Assembly: GCF_004358665.1 (NCBI RefSeq)
Contig: NZ_SMZR01000001.1
Location: forward strand, 992,001-1,056,000
DNA: 64,000 nucleotides
Direction: 5' to 3'
Source: Jeotgalibacillus sp. S-D1
Lineage (GTDB): Bacteria; Bacillota; Bacilli; Bacillales; Jeotgalibacillaceae
The notes under the pieces were generated by a model. That model was not told the origin of the DNA. It ran no database searches and was given only the letters and a program-made list of their open reading frames with translations. A program made the translations under genes and the position numbers. Below, piece by piece: positions 13,856 through 23,621 of the stretch. Numbering within the stretch: position 1 is the stretch's first letter; each line of letters begins with the position of its first letter.

Positions 13856-16633
13856 TTATTCTGCTGTGAGATGGGAATAATTTTCTTTTACCACTGCTGC
13901 ACATCTTGGACATAACGTCGGATGAGCAGCGTCACTGCCGATTTCAGGTGTGATGATCCAGCAGCGCTCACACGTTTCTCCATCTGCTTTTGTTACTGCA
14001 ACTGAATGGCCTTCAAACTTCATTGCCTCGTCAGGTGCACTTGTTGAACTTCCTGCAACTTCGAATTGAGATACGATAAACAACTGTTTTAAATCTTCAT
14101 CAATTGATGATAATAAGTTTCTGGTTGAGTCATCAGCATAAAGTGTAACTTTTGCTGCAAGAGACTTACCAATTACTTTATTATTGCGCGCCTCTTCAAG
14201 CGCCTTTAATACATCATCACGCAAATCAAGGAATGCGTTCCATTTTTCAAGAATATCCTTTTCATTGGCATATTCTGTCGTTTTTGGCATGTCAGTTAAC
14301 TGAACGCTTTCTTCCTCAACACCTGGAATAAATGCCCACACCTCATCTGCAGTATGCGAAAGAATTGGTGATGTCAGTTTTACTAATGCAGTCAGCGTTT
14401 CATACATAACGGTTTGCATCGCTCTGCGGTCTGCATGATTTTTTGCTTCGATGTATAAAATATCTTTGGCAAAATCCATATAGAATGAGCTGAGATCCAG
14501 CGTACAGAAGTTATTAATTGTATGGTAGATGGTCGCAAACTCATATTCCTCATATGAGGTTTTAACGGTTTTAATCACTTGATTTAAGCGAACCATTAAA
14601 AATTGATCGACTTCACGCAGCTGATCAAAAGCGACAGCATCATTTTTCGGATCAAAATCAGCCAGGTTTGCCAATAGGAATCGCAGTGTATTCCGGATTT
14701 TTCTATATACTTCAGCAACTTGTTTTAAAATTGGGTCTGATACCCTGACATCAGCCTGATAATCCACGGAGGCTACCCATAGACGCAGAATATCTGCTCC
14801 TAATTGGTTCATGACTTTCGATGGAAGCATCACGTTCCCCAATGATTTACTCATTTTTCTGCCGTTGCCGTCCAATGCGAAGCCATGACTCAAAACACCC
14901 TTGTAAGGAGCTTTGCCTGTAACGGCAACTCCCGTTGTCAATGAAGAGTTGAACCAGCCGCGGTATTGGTCGGAGCCTTCCAGATAAAGGTCGGCAGGAC
15001 GCTGAAGATCTTCTCTTTCTTCAAGCACTGACTGGTGGGATGATCCGCTGTCAAACCAAACATCCATGATGTCATTTTCTTTTGTAAATCTGCCATTCGG
15101 GCTGCCTTCATGTGCAAAACCTTCAGGAAGCAATTCTTTTGCTTCTTTTTCAAACCAGATATTTGATCCGTGCTCTCCAAACAGGCGGGAAACATGATCA
15201 ATTGTTTCTTCTGTGATAATAGCTTCACCATTTTCAGCATAAAAAACGGGAATTGGGACGCCCCATGCACGCTGGCGCGAAATGCACCAGTCTCCGCGGT
15301 CCCGTACCATATTATAAAGACGGGTTTCTCCCCATGCCGGAACCCATTTAGTATCGTTAACTGCCTGCTTCAGTTCTTCACGGAACTTATCAATGGAAGC
15401 AAACCATTGAGCCGTCGCACGGAAGATAATCGGTTTCTTTGTACGCCAATCATGAGGATAGCTATGCGTAAAGAATTCAAGTTTAAGTAAAGCACCGGCT
15501 TCCTCAAGCTTTTCCGTAATCGGCTTATTTGCTTTATCATAAAATAGTCCTTCAAAACCCGGTGCTTCTTCTGTAAACACACCGCGGTCATCAACTGGAC
15601 ATAAGACATCGAGACCGTATTTTCTGCCCACCTGGAAATCGTCTTCCCCGTGGCCGGGTGCCGTATGAACACAGCCTGTTCCCGCTTCAGTTGTAACATG
15701 CTCACCGAGAACAACTAATGATTCACGATCATAAATCGGATGCTGCGCTGTAACATGCTCAAGTTCTGCCCCTTTAACTGTTTTAAGGACAGCCGCGTCA
15801 GTCCAACCCATCGTTTCTGCTACATGTGACAGAAGGTCTTTTGCCACAACATAATTGCTTCCCTGTTCTTCAACCACCACATAATCCAGCTCAGGGTGAA
15901 GAGCAATTGCCAGGTTCGCTGGGATTGTCCATGGAGTTGTAGTCCAAATAACGAAATTAACACCGGTATCCAGTTTTCCTTTTCCGTCTTTTACCTTAAA
16001 CGAAACATAGATTGAAGCAGAGCGCTTATCCTGGTATTCAATTTCTGCTTCTGCAAGGGCTGATTCACTTGAAGGTGACCAGTAGACCGGCTTTTTCCCT
16101 TTATAGATATAGCCTTTTTTCGCCATTTCACCAAAAACACGGATCTGTTGTGCTTCGTATTTTGGTTCAAGTGTAATATATGGATTATCCCAATCTCCAC
16201 GTACACCAATCCGTTTAAATTGTTCACGCTGATTTTCAACCTGACTGTATGCATATTCAGCACAGCGTTCTCTGAATTCAGCAACGGTCATTTCTTTTCT
16301 TTTCACACCCTTGTTTGTTAACGCCTGTTCAATAGGAAGACCATGCGTATCCCAGCCCGGCACATAAGGTGCTTGAAAACCGTTCATTGATTTGTAGCGT
16401 ACGATAAAATCCTTCAGGACCTTGTTTAAGGCATGGCCCATGTGAAGATCACCATTTGCATATGGCGGTCCATCATGAAGAACAAAAAGCGGCCGTCCTT
16501 CTGTGCGTTTTTGCACTTTGTCGTAAATATTCATTTCAGCCCATTTTTGCTGAATTTCAGGTTCCCGGTTTGGCAGATTGCCACGCATAGGGAAAGCTGT
16601 TTTTGGCATAAGTAATGTATCTTTGTATTCCAT
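13856..16633 (-). CDS. ileS: Isoleucyl-tRNA synthetase
   Basis: Charges tRNA-Ile, with editing of valine. Class I signatures are present: HMGH at residues 64-67 and KMSKS in RKMSKSLGN. The CP1 editing domain carries TTPWTIPAN. Two C-terminal zinc-finger pairs (CERC at 888-891, CPRC at 908-911) mark the bacterial type. The product is 925 aa. The start ATG at 16633 has GGAGG 9 bases upstream; the longer open frame to 16717 is the T-box terminator read as protein. Isoleucine limitation should raise expression through that leader. Confidence 0.97.
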   Translation of the reverse strand: MEYKDTLLMPKTAFPMRGNLPNREPEIQQKWAEMNIYDKVQKRTEGRPLFVLHDGPPYANGDLHMGHALNKVLKDFIVRYKSMNGFQAPYVPGWDTHGLPIEQALTNKGVKRKEMTVAEFRERCAEYAYSQVENQREQFKRIGVRGDWDNPYITLEPKYEAQQIRVFGEMAKKGYIYKGKKPVYWSPSSESALAEAEIEYQDKRSASIYVSFKVKDGKGKLDTGVNFVIWTTTPWTIPANLAIALHPELDYVVVEEQGSNYVVAKDLLSHVAETMGWTDAAVLKTVKGAELEHVTAQHPIYDRESLVVLGEHVTTEAGTGCVHTAPGHGEDDFQVGRKYGLDVLCPVDDRGVFTEEAPGFEGLFYDKANKPITEKLEEAGALLKLEFFTHSYPHDWRTKKPIIFRATAQWFASIDKFREELKQAVNDTKWVPAWGETRLYNMVRDRGDWCISRQRAWGVPIPVFYAENGEAIITEETIDHVSRLFGEHGSNIWFEKEAKELLPEGFAHEGSPNGRFTKENDIMDVWFDSGSSHQSVLEEREDLQRPADLYLEGSDQYRGWFNSSLTTGVAVTGKAPYKGVLSHGFALDGNGRKMSKSLGNVMLPSKVMNQLGADILRLWVASVDYQADVRVSDPILKQVAEVYRKIRNTLRFLLANLADFDPKNDAVAFDQLREVDQFLMVRLNQVIKTVKTSYEEYEFATIYHTINNFCTLDLSSFYMDFAKDILYIEAKNHADRRAMQTVMYETLTALVKLTSPILSHTADEVWAFIPGVEEESVQLTDMPKTTEYANEKDILEKWNAFLDLRDDVLKALEEARNNKVIGKSLAAKVTLYADDSTRNLLSSIDEDLKQLFIVSQFEVAGSSTSAPDEAMKFEGHSVAVTKADGETCERCWIITPEIGSDAAHPTLCPRCAAVVKENYSHLTAE

Positions 16634-16668
16634 CAGTGTACCTCCTTGGATAAAATCTGCAGTAAAAT

Positions 16669-16930
16669 AAAAAAAGCTCCCCCATCCCAAAAAAGGGACG
16701 AGAGAGCATTGCTTCACGCGGTACCACCCTTATAGAAAATAACAAAAATTATTTCCCACTCAAGTAGCCTTTAACGGATGCTAACCGCTGCTGCTTACTC
16801 CCACTTCGGCAGCAGAACTCAAGGATGATGTTCTCTAATTGCTCCGCACCGGGCTTGCACCATCCCCGGCTCGCTGATACACAGCAGTATTAGATACTGT
16901 TCCCATCACTGTCCATAACGTATATGATTC
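16669..16930 (-). promoter_or_regulatory. Isoleucine T-box leader of ileS
   Basis: The leader contains the T-box core AGGGTGGTACCGCG (minus strand, 16731-16718), whose bases pair with the NCCA end of uncharged tRNA. It is followed by a 13-bp terminator stem (GCTCTCTCGTCCC with its G-U-tolerant partner) and seven T. Upstream is the long imperfect stem I region with GAACATCATCC near 16830, where AUC is the likely isoleucine specifier triplet. Uncharged tRNA-Ile should favour the antiterminator. The whole gap between divIVA and ileS is explained by this leader and its promoter. Confidence 0.95.
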
Positions 16931-16937
16931 TGAAGTT

Positions 16938-16967
16938 ATTATATTTTAAAATAGCGGTTAAAGTCAA
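16938..16967 (-). promoter_or_regulatory. Sigma-A promoter of ileS
   Basis: TTGACT (16967-16962), an 18-base spacer and a perfect TATAAT (16943-16938) on the minus strand lie just beyond the divIVA stop codon and place the start of the T-box RNA near 16931. Confidence 0.88.
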
Positions 16968-17486
16968 CTAGTACTGTTCTTTCTCTTGAGGCTGCAAGCT
17001 TTTTAAATCGGTTGTGTCAAGCTCATACTCCAGAAGGTCTTCCCAGTCACCATTTGAAATGAGATCAAGCTGCGCTTCAATTAACATCTTGAATCTTGTG
17101 CGGAAAACCTTTGACTGCTTTTTAAGATCTTCAATTTCTATTGCAATTTTTCTTGCTTTGGCAAGGGATTCATTTACTATCCGGTCTGCATTTCGCTCTG
17201 CTTCCTTGACAATCAGCTTTGATTCTTTCAAGGCATTGTGACGAACTTCTTCTGCTGCTTCCTGAGCAACGACGATTGATTTATTTAACGTCTCTTCAAT
17301 CGTTGTAAAATGGCCTAAACGTTCACTATTGTTATTTAATTTTTCTTCAAGCTCTTTCTTTTCCCGAAGCAAAATTTCATAGTCTTTCATTATTTGATCT
17401 AAGAATTCGTTTACTTCATCCTCATCATACCCTCTGAACCCACGGTTAAAATCTTTATTATGTATATCTAATGGCGATAGTGGCAT
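16968..17486 (-). CDS. divIVA: Cell division/polarity protein DivIVA
   Basis: Coiled-coil protein that binds negatively curved membrane at septa and poles. It positions the Min system and, at sporulation, the chromosome origin. The N-terminal lipid-binding domain is visible (MPLSPLDIHNKDFNRGFRGY, with DEDEVNEFLDQI after it), and the rest is heptad-rich helix to about residue 155. It is 172 aa, close to the Bacillus length. It lies downstream of ylmH as in B. subtilis and is followed directly by the ileS promoter. Confidence 0.96.
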   Translation of the reverse strand: MPLSPLDIHNKDFNRGFRGYDEDEVNEFLDQIMKDYEILLREKKELEEKLNNNSERLGHFTTIEETLNKSIVVAQEAAEEVRHNALKESKLIVKEAERNADRIVNESLAKARKIAIEIEDLKKQSKVFRTRFKMLIEAQLDLISNGDWEDLLEYELDTTDLKSLQPQEKEQY

Positions 17487-17633
17487 TCTTCTGGCACCTC
17501 CAACTTCTCTTTAAGCTTATCTTTATTCATTATACTGATGATTCGCCCGCTTGTGTGGAATCTCCTGCAATTCATTTTAACTTTTTTCAAATTTCGTCAA
17601 ATTGTATCATGTATTTAAAGCAAGCTCCTCCGT

Positions 17634-18407
17634 TTAGCCTAACAAATAAAGTGTCATCCGCCATTTGTCTTTTTTGGTTTTCCCATCAATTTCTCCGACC
17701 CGAAACCTACCGAAACCGCGGACTGACACCATATCTCCTTCTGCACATTCAAAAGATGTTTGTTCCTCTGCCTTAAAATTAACTTTCACCTTTGATGCTT
17801 TGATCAATAGCTGCGCTTTTTGCCTGGAAATCGCCATCGCTCCAGCAACAACTACATCCAGCCTGAGTGAGCTCAGAGTAACAAAACGGTCTTTCCATTT
17901 TTCATTTGACGGAACATGCTTTTCCCAGCTGATTTCACTGACAGAAACTGATGCGTTGCCAATTTGGTTAAAGTTTAATGTAAAAAATGATGAAAGTTCT
18001 TTTGCCACCACGATCTGTATAATTTCATTTGACACAATAATGTCGCCAATCTTTTCACGTTTAATTCCCAATCCCATTAGCGAACCCAGGACATGCTTAT
18101 GCTCAACAGTTATAAACTTTGACGGATAATTGACTTCAAGCAAGGCTAGATCAAAGTCCTCAATGTCCGGTTCCAGATAAGAAGGATAAAGCAACCCTCT
18201 TTTCCGCTCGGACTCAGGTCCTCCTTCAAAAGCAATACGCACATCATCTGATGCTCCGATGATCGAGCTTAAAATAAACATTTGTCTGGGATCAAGGAAA
18301 TCAGTTAATCTTGGCGCATATTTTGATTCTACATCGCGTTTCCAATTTAGCACCTGATCAATAAAACCCTGTTCTTCTTTACGAAAATGCTGGTATAACG
18401 ATGACAT
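17634..18407 (-). CDS. ylmH: S4-domain RNA-binding protein YlmH
   Basis: 257-aa protein with an N-terminal YlmH-type domain and a C-terminal S4 RNA-binding domain (about residues 180-240, LRLDVVVAGAMAISRQKAQLLIKASKVKVN). B. subtilis YlmH has been reported to act at stalled 50S subunits in the ribosome quality-control pathway with RqcH; the D-x-R and S4 features here fit that family. It belongs to the ylm group between divIVA and ylmG, but a strong terminator precedes it here. The ATG has GAGGAG 6 bases upstream. Confidence 0.92.
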   Translation of the reverse strand: MSSLYQHFRKEEQGFIDQVLNWKRDVESKYAPRLTDFLDPRQMFILSSIIGASDDVRIAFEGGPESERKRGLLYPSYLEPDIEDFDLALLEVNYPSKFITVEHKHVLGSLMGLGIKREKIGDIIVSNEIIQIVVAKELSSFFTLNFNQIGNASVSVSEISWEKHVPSNEKWKDRFVTLSSLRLDVVVAGAMAISRQKAQLLIKASKVKVNFKAEEQTSFECAEGDMVSVRGFGRFRVGEIDGKTKKDKWRMTLYLLG

Positions 18408-18425
18408 TTTATCTCCTCACTTTAC

Positions 18426-18467
18426 TAAAAAAGCACCTCTACCCTTTTTTCAGGATAAAGGCACTTA
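18426..18467 (-). terminator. Terminator between ylmG and ylmH
   Basis: A 15-bp stem allowing G-U pairs (AAGTGCCTTTATCCT with AGGGTAGAGGTGCTT, minus strand) is followed by TTTTTT. It lies wholly between the ylmG stop and the ylmH ribosome-binding site, so it should end or attenuate transcripts from the sepF side. Confidence 0.88.
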
Positions 18468-18473
18468 ACTTGT

Positions 18474-18737
18474 TCAGGCAACCATTCCAAACAAAACTTG
18501 AATTCCGCTCTGCGCCAGACGCAACGTGATAATTGCAACCAAAGGTGAGATATCGATCATGCCAAGCGGAGGAATAATTTTTCTGAAAGGTTCCAAATAG
18601 GGTTCACAGAGCTTGGCCAATGTCTGTCCAAAGCTGCTTTCCCTGGCATTAGGAAACCAGGACAGTAAAATATAGATAATTAAAGCGTAACTATAAAAGG
18701 TTATTGCAGTGTTTAAAATACTTAAAACAGATTGCAT
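18474..18737 (-). CDS. ylmG: YggT-family membrane protein YlmG
   Basis: An 87-aa integral membrane protein with two hydrophobic segments (about 8-28 and 60-85) and the family motifs LLSWFPNA and PLEPFRKIIPP-like (EPYLEPFRKIIPPLG). YggT proteins are linked to membrane organisation and division by their constant place beside sepF, but their molecular role is not settled. The ATG at 18737 is preferred over a start five codons upstream because GGTGGGG then lies at a normal distance. It is the last gene before a terminator. Confidence 0.93.
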   Translation of the reverse strand: MQSVLSILNTAITFYSYALIIYILLSWFPNARESSFGQTLAKLCEPYLEPFRKIIPPLGMIDISPLVAIITLRLAQSGIQVLFGMVA

Positions 18738-18773
18738 ATTGTATGACCCCACCTATCCATCCATTATTGAGAA

Positions 18774-19196
18774 TTATTCTTCATTTATAAAATCTGTAAT
18801 GTTGCCACTTACTTCAATATTGTCGGGAGTACATAAGAAAATATCGGTTCCTACACGCTGAATATCACCGCCAATGGCATACACTGTACCACTCAGGAAA
18901 TCAACAATTCTTTTTGCCTGATCCTTATTTATCCTTTGCAGATTCACGACGACGGCACGGTGATTTTTTAAATTATCTGCAATATCCTGTGCTTCTGCAT
19001 ACATTCTTGGCTCAAGCAAAACCATTTTGGATGATTTTTGGATGCTTTGCAGGCTCACTACATTTTGTTTTTGAGGGGCTTTTTTATTTTGACGTACTGC
19101 CGGAGTTTCATCAGGCTGTTCATCTACGTAATCTTCAACATATTCTTCTTCATCCTCAACAAAAAAGAAATTTTTAAATTTCGATTTCATGCCCAC
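18774..19196 (-). CDS. sepF: Cell division protein SepF
   Basis: Membrane-tethering, ring-forming partner of FtsZ that partly overlaps FtsA in function. The N-terminal amphipathic helix ([10 protein letters not shown]), an acidic linker and the C-terminal SepF domain ([23 protein letters not shown], then [15 protein letters not shown]) are all present in 140 aa. The start is GTG 19196 with GGAGG nine bases upstream. Lies between ylmE and ylmG as in B. subtilis. Confidence 0.96.
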   Translation of the reverse strand: MGMKSKFKNFFFVEDEEEYVEDYVDEQPDETPAVRQNKKAPQKQNVVSLQSIQKSSKMVLLEPRMYAEAQDIADNLKNHRAVVVNLQRINKDQAKRIVDFLSGTVYAIGGDIQRVGTDIFLCTPDNIEVSGNITDFINEE

Positions 19197-19211
19197 GGCT
19201 AAATTCCTCCT

Positions 19212-19883
19212 TTATTCGCCTACTAGTGCTGATCCAATCCGTACAAATGTAGCACCTTCTTCAATGGCTATCTCATAATCATTGGACATGCCCATAGAAA
19301 GTTCAGTACATGGTGCGTTCTGGTATCTATGTCTATGTATTTCATCCTTTAAGCGCGACAGGTCTTTGAAGCATTTTCTAAGAACCTGTTCATCTTCTGT
19401 ATCGGGAGCCATCGTCATTAAACCTACTACTTTTATTTTATCATATATAGACAGCTGTTCGATAAAATTCAATACATTTTGAGGAGCCAGCCCGTGCTTT
19501 TGTACTTCACCTGACACATTTACCTGCACAAAACATTCCACGGTCTTGTGGGCGCGTTTATTAATTTCTTTTGCCAGGGATAATCGATCGAGTGAATGAA
19601 GATAATCAATGCGGTTAATAACATCTTTTACTTTTCTTGACTGCAGTGATCCTATGAAGTGCCATTTAACGGAACCACTTAAACTGGCCTGTTTTTCAGT
19701 CAAACCCTCAAATCTATTTTCTCCAAGATGGTTAAATCCGGCCTCAACTGCTTCCTGTGCACGTTCGTTTGACACATATTTTGTCACAGCTACTACATTA
19801 ATTTCGTCAGGGGTTCGTCCTGACCGCGCAGCTGCCTGCTTAATACGGTTAATAATGTCCTTGCCCTTTTCCTCAACTTTCAT
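19212..19883 (-). CDS. ylmE: PLP homeostasis protein YlmE (YggS family)
   Basis: Single-domain fold III pyridoxal-phosphate-binding protein with no clear catalytic activity; family members keep free PLP and amino-acid pools balanced. The PLP lysine is in VAVTKYVSN (about residue 35) and the phosphate-binding end reads LSMGMSNDYEIAIEEG. About 223 aa from the ATG at 19883. It starts six bases downstream of the ylmD stop and precedes sepF. Confidence 0.94.
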   Translation of the reverse strand: MKVEEKGKDIINRIKQAAARSGRTPDEINVVAVTKYVSNERAQEAVEAGFNHLGENRFEGLTEKQASLSGSVKWHFIGSLQSRKVKDVINRIDYLHSLDRLSLAKEINKRAHKTVECFVQVNVSGEVQKHGLAPQNVLNFIEQLSIYDKIKVVGLMTMAPDTEDEQVLRKCFKDLSRLKDEIHRHRYQNAPCTELSMGMSNDYEIAIEEGATFVRIGSALVGE

Positions 19884-19888
19884 CAATA

Positions 19889-20704
19889 CTACTCCTTCCA
19901 GCCGATGACCGCTGCCATTCTGCCTGTTTTCCCTTTGTCTTTTCTATGGGAAAAAAACAGCGACTCCTCACAGGATGTACAATAAGAGGAAATAGCAATC
20001 TGTTCTTTTGCAAGACCTGCATTTAAAAGAAGCTGTTCATTGACGGCTTTTAAATCTAATGTATATTGCCCTTTTGACTGTTTACTAAAACTTGAATGAA
20101 ACATTTCGGATAAACAATTTTTCACTTCCTGTATAACAATATCATCTACAACATAACAGCAATCCCCAATTGACGGGCCGATAAATGCTTGAATCTGGCC
20201 AATTGCAACTCCTGCTTCAATTGCTTCATTGATCATCCGCCCTGCAATGTTTTGAACTGTTCCCTTCCATCCGGCATGGGCAATTCCAATAAATTGAGTT
20301 TGCGGTTCTACAAAGTAAATCGGCACACAATCAGCAAAACATAAACTTAAAAAAACATTGCGCTCCATCGTCCAAAGTCCGTCCGTTTCAGGCAGGGCTT
20401 CTTGATAGGATAACGTGCCTTTTCCTCTGTCAAAATGACCTGTTCTCTTTATCGCAGAACCGTGAACCTGGTCAGCAAACACCCACTGGGATAAATTGCT
20501 GCTGCAAGCCTCGCTTAAAATCTCACGGTTTCTAATAACACTTTCATCCATATCGTTCACATGCAAACCTACGTTTAGTGAACGAAATGACCCTTGACTT
20601 ACCCCGCCATTTTTGGTTGAAAAGGCGGCAACAAGTGAGGGAAATTCACTTTTCCATTTATCAATGGATAAAAATGCAGGTGAATGCTCTTTGGTCATCA
20701 TCAC
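19889..20704 (-). CDS. ylmD: Purine nucleoside phosphorylase / multicopper-type protein YlmD (YfiH family)
   Basis: 271-aa member of the YfiH/YlmD family, originally called polyphenol oxidase or laccase-like; later work on homologues showed adenosine deaminase and nucleoside phosphorylase activity with a zinc site. The metal-ligand pattern is seen in ADQVHG, FADCVPI and AHAGWKGT. The start may be GTG 20704 or either of the two ATG codons that follow it. Part of the ylmD-ylmE-sepF-ylmG string. Confidence 0.92.
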   Translation of the reverse strand: MMMTKEHSPAFLSIDKWKSEFPSLVAAFSTKNGGVSQGSFRSLNVGLHVNDMDESVIRNREILSEACSSNLSQWVFADQVHGSAIKRTGHFDRGKGTLSYQEALPETDGLWTMERNVFLSLCFADCVPIYFVEPQTQFIGIAHAGWKGTVQNIAGRMINEAIEAGVAIGQIQAFIGPSIGDCCYVVDDIVIQEVKNCLSEMFHSSFSKQSKGQYTLDLKAVNEQLLLNAGLAKEQIAISSYCTSCEESLFFSHRKDKGKTGRMAAVIGWKE

Positions 20705-20779
20705 TTGTCGTCACACCCCATTAGCATTTTTTTAAAGTGTATCATATTGCCGCCTAAAACGTTATCGAAAACATTGCGA

Positions 20780-21037
20780 TTAAGTTGATTCGATCGTATC
20801 TTGAAGAATTTGTCCTCGGACTAAAATCACATCATTCCCTATTTTAACTAAATCTTTCCAAGGAATTGTTATTTCTCCTCCTTTACTGAACCAGCCCTTC
20901 CAATTTCCATTTCCCTGGATGATAATGGATTCGATCATCCCCGTCTTAACATTAATATCAATATCAGAAATGGGACCCAGCTTTTTGCCGTCGGCAACTG
21001 AAACAACATCTTTTTGCTGTAATTCAGAAATTCTCAT
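20780..21037 (-). CDS. ylmC: PRC-barrel sporulation protein, YlmC/YmxH family
   Basis: 85-residue PRC-barrel protein (MRISELQQKDVVSVADGKKLG...DIDINVKTG). Members of this small family occur only in spore-formers and one was found as a spore or mother-cell product; molecular role unknown. The ATG at 21037 is chosen because AGGAGG is seven bases upstream, while the ATG two codons earlier would touch the Shine-Dalgarno sequence. It lies between sigG and ylmD; B. subtilis has ylmA and ylmB near here, absent in this window. Confidence 0.9.
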   Translation of the reverse strand: MRISELQQKDVVSVADGKKLGPISDIDINVKTGMIESIIIQGNGNWKGWFSKGGEITIPWKDLVKIGNDVILVRGQILQDTIEST

Positions 21038-21071
21038 ATCCATCCCTCCTAAGATACATCTATTTTATGCA

Positions 21072-21106
21072 ATAAAAAGAGAGGAGAACACTTATCTCCC
21101 CTCTTA
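21072..21106 (-). terminator. Terminator after sigG
   Basis: A hairpin of about 11 bp (AAGAGGGGAGA paired with TCTCCTCTCTT) directly abuts the sigG stop codon and is followed by TTTTTA on the minus strand. This separates sigG from ylmC. Confidence 0.86.
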
Positions 21107-21880
21107 ATGAACATATCTATTCATTTGTTTGATGGCACCTTTTTCCAACCTGGAAACCTGTGCTTGTGATATGCCGATTTCATCAGCAACTTCCATTTGG
21201 GTTTTACCAAAAAAGAATCTGTTTTGAATGATCATTTTTTCGCGCTCACTTAAATGATGCATTCCTTCTTTAATGGATAAATCCTCTACCCATTGTTCAT
21301 CGCTTGTCCGATCATCGCTCACTTGATCAAGCACATAAATTGGATCCCCGCCATCCTGATAAATAGGCTCAAAAAGCGAGACAGGATCTTGTATTGCATC
21401 AAGTGCAAATAAAATATCTTCTTTTGGAAGGTCTATTCTTGCAGCGATTTCTTCGATGGTGGGTTCTTTTGATGTCTCGCTTATAAGCTGTTCTTTTGCC
21501 TGTAAGGATTTATAGGCGATATCCCTTAATGATCTTGATACCCTTATTGGGTTGTTATCTCGAAGATATCTTCTTATTTCCCCTATAATCATCGGTACAG
21601 CATACGTTGAAAATCGAACATTTTGTCCTAAATCAAAATTGTCTATGGACTTCAGAAGTCCGATGCAGCCCACTTGAAATAAATCGTCAGGATTTTCATT
21701 TCTGTGTGAAAAGCGCTGAATTACGCTCAACACCAGGCGCAAATTTCCATACACCAGTCTTTCTCTGGCTTCTTCGTTGCCGCTTTGCAGTTCTGTGAAT
21801 ACTTTTCTCATTTCTTCATTTTTAAAAATCGGTAATGTTGAAGTATCAACTCCACAAATTTCTACTTTATTGCGTGCCAT
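21104..21880 (-). CDS. sigG: RNA polymerase sigma-G factor (late forespore)
   Basis: Directs late transcription in the forespore after engulfment. 258 aa with sigma-70 region 2 (NPDDLFQVGCIGLLKSIDNFD, then RFSTYAVPMIIGEIRRYLRD) and region 4 with the helix-turn-helix (GKTQMEVADEIGISQAQVSRLEKGAI). The N-terminus MARNKVEICGVDTSTLP is the segment typical of sigma-G, distinguishing it from sigma-F. It follows sigE and has its own forespore promoter. Confidence 0.97.
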   Translation of the reverse strand: MARNKVEICGVDTSTLPIFKNEEMRKVFTELQSGNEEARERLVYGNLRLVLSVIQRFSHRNENPDDLFQVGCIGLLKSIDNFDLGQNVRFSTYAVPMIIGEIRRYLRDNNPIRVSRSLRDIAYKSLQAKEQLISETSKEPTIEEIAARIDLPKEDILFALDAIQDPVSLFEPIYQDGGDPIYVLDQVSDDRTSDEQWVEDLSIKEGMHHLSEREKMIIQNRFFFGKTQMEVADEIGISQAQVSRLEKGAIKQMNRYVH

Positions 21881-21916
21881 CTTTTTTCCTCCAGTCGGGA
21901 GTATGGGTTCTCGTTC

Positions 21917-21944
21917 AGTATTTCCCCCGGAAGAAAAAATATTC
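21917..21944 (-). promoter_or_regulatory. Sigma-F/sigma-G type promoter of sigG
   Basis: Minus strand: GAATA (21944-21940), a 14-base gap, then GGAAATACT (21925-21917), which fits the sigma-F/G -10 pattern GGnnAnAHT at all fixed positions. It lies 37 bases ahead of the sigG start. It fits the known use of sigma-F and sigma-G at B. subtilis sigG. Confidence 0.75.
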
Positions 21945-21978
21945 TATTTTTGAATTACCTGTATTTGGAGGTTTTTCC

Positions 21979-22713
21979 TTAAACCATTTTACTGACTTCT
22001 TTTTGAAGACGGCGGATAATTCGCTTTTCAAGCCTAGAAATATATGATTGCGAAATGCCCATAAGATCCGCTACATCTTTTTGCGTATGCTCCTGTTGTC
22101 CATTTAATCCAAACCTGCATTCAATGATAAAGGTTTCACGTTCATCAAGAATATTTAATGCCTGCTTCAGTAAAACCCGATCCATCCGCGACTCTATGTC
22201 TTTTACAATCAGATCATTTTCTGTACCGAGTACATCGGATAATAACAGCTCGTTGCCATCCCAGTCTGTATTGAGCGGTTCATCAAAAGATACTTCAGAC
22301 CGCAATTTATTTGTTCGGCGAAGGTACATTAATATTTCATTTTCGATACAGCGTGAGGCATAGGTAGCAAGCTTGATTTTTTTTTCAAGATCAAAAGTAT
22401 TGATTGCTTTAATCAGACCAATCGTTCCAATACTGATCAAGTCTTCAATATTAATACCAGTGTTTTCAAACTTTCTAGCAATGTATACAACCAGTCTTAA
22501 ATTTCTTTCGATTAAGGTGGAACGTGCGCTTTCATCGCCTTGAGCAAGCCGCTGCAATACAACTGCTTCCTCCTGCCTATCTAACGGAGATGGCAGCGCT
22601 TCACTGCCTCCTATATAAAAAATATCTTTAACACGAATTCCCAATTTGTCGGAAGTTTGCAGTAACCATAATTGAACAGTTCTCTTAGCTTGAACTAGTA
22701 ACATTTTCAACAC
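21979..22713 (-). CDS. sigE: RNA polymerase sigma-E factor precursor (early mother cell)
   Basis: Made as inactive pro-sigma-E and cut by SpoIIGA. The 244-aa product has a divergent, basic N-terminal pro-region of about 30 residues ending before YIGGSEALP, where the family's cleavage zone lies. Region 2 ([43 protein letters not shown]) and the region 4 helix-turn-helix ([20 protein letters not shown]) are strongly conserved. It lies three bases downstream of spoIIGA, forming the spoIIG operon. Confidence 0.97.
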   Translation of the reverse strand: MLKMLLVQAKRTVQLWLLQTSDKLGIRVKDIFYIGGSEALPSPLDRQEEAVVLQRLAQGDESARSTLIERNLRLVVYIARKFENTGINIEDLISIGTIGLIKAINTFDLEKKIKLATYASRCIENEILMYLRRTNKLRSEVSFDEPLNTDWDGNELLLSDVLGTENDLIVKDIESRMDRVLLKQALNILDERETFIIECRFGLNGQQEHTQKDVADLMGISQSYISRLEKRIIRRLQKEVSKMV

Positions 22714-22716
22714 TCC

Positions 22717-23592
22717 TTATATTTGATGACAAGGCAATAATTGCAGAGGATTTAATAAACAATTACATTTTTCTTCAAATAATAAAGATTGTTTCGTGAA
22801 GACTACGGGTACATTGTTTAAGGAGTATTCTTGTCCGTTAACGGAGCAAGTCACCTGATCACACATAATGCCAATCATCATTTGACTTGAGGAGTGAACC
22901 GTTCGCGATGGTATCATGCGAACCTTTTTTTGCCAGTATTCCGGCCATGCTAAAAACTGATTATCAGTAAGAGAATCTGCAATATAATTCGGTAAAAGTT
23001 CTGTTGCAACTTTCGTGTCGGCAAATACGACTGGAGACTTTGTAAAAGGGTCCACCACATGATTTCCGCTGTCTAAAAACCCAAATCCTTTCCATGCCTG
23101 TCCATTAACGATAATCTCTACTTTGTACGTAAATGTTCCTTCAATATGTTTCATCTGCAGGGATTCCACCACTTTTGCTACACAAATGACGGTACCTAAA
23201 ATGACAGCTGATAAAAGGATAAGCATGCCTAATGAATGATCCATATACGATTGAAAAGGTGTATCAATTAATAGACGCTGAATCACATACATGACTCCCC
23301 CAACTGCACTTGAACTGCCCCAGAATAAGAAGCAGGCTTTAGTGAGTTGGGCAAAACCTTTGATTGTAAATGTAAAGATCACAATTCCTGCACTCATCAA
23401 GACAAGCAGGATCACTTCAAGGAGAGGTGAAAGGTTTGTAACAATCATTCCAATGTGAAAGAAAGTACTGGCCGTGGTTACAAAAAAGAAGCGTTTCCAC
23501 CTTGGCGCCTGATGGAGGAAGCGGCCAACCATCCATAAAACACAGCAATCTATCCAAGAGTTTAACGCCCACAGCGCTTCTAGGTGAAGCAT
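22717..23592 (-). CDS. spoIIGA: Sporulation sigma-E factor processing peptidase SpoIIGA
   Basis: Membrane-bound aspartic protease that activates pro-sigma-E in the mother cell after a signal from SpoIIR. Five hydrophobic segments occupy about residues 5-140, and the C-terminal half carries the retropepsin-like active-site motif GFLDSGNHVVDP (Asp174). The product is 291 aa from the ATG at 23592, preceded by AAAGGGGG ten bases upstream. An in-frame upstream extension covers the promoter and is discounted. Confidence 0.94.
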   Translation of the reverse strand: MLHLEALWALNSWIDCCVLWMVGRFLHQAPRWKRFFFVTTASTFFHIGMIVTNLSPLLEVILLVLMSAGIVIFTFTIKGFAQLTKACFLFWGSSSAVGGVMYVIQRLLIDTPFQSYMDHSLGMLILLSAVILGTVICVAKVVESLQMKHIEGTFTYKVEIIVNGQAWKGFGFLDSGNHVVDPFTKSPVVFADTKVATELLPNYIADSLTDNQFLAWPEYWQKKVRMIPSRTVHSSSQMMIGIMCDQVTCSVNGQEYSLNNVPVVFTKQSLLFEEKCNCLLNPLQLLPCHQI

Positions 23593-23621
23593 CGTGCGGT
23601 GTCCCCCTTTCTTTGATTGAA

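Noticed and set aside
15170-15490. Open frames antisense to long genes such as ileS, carB, pyrC and pbpB
   Set aside because: They lack ribosome-binding sites, match no family, and lie opposite genes with strong family evidence.
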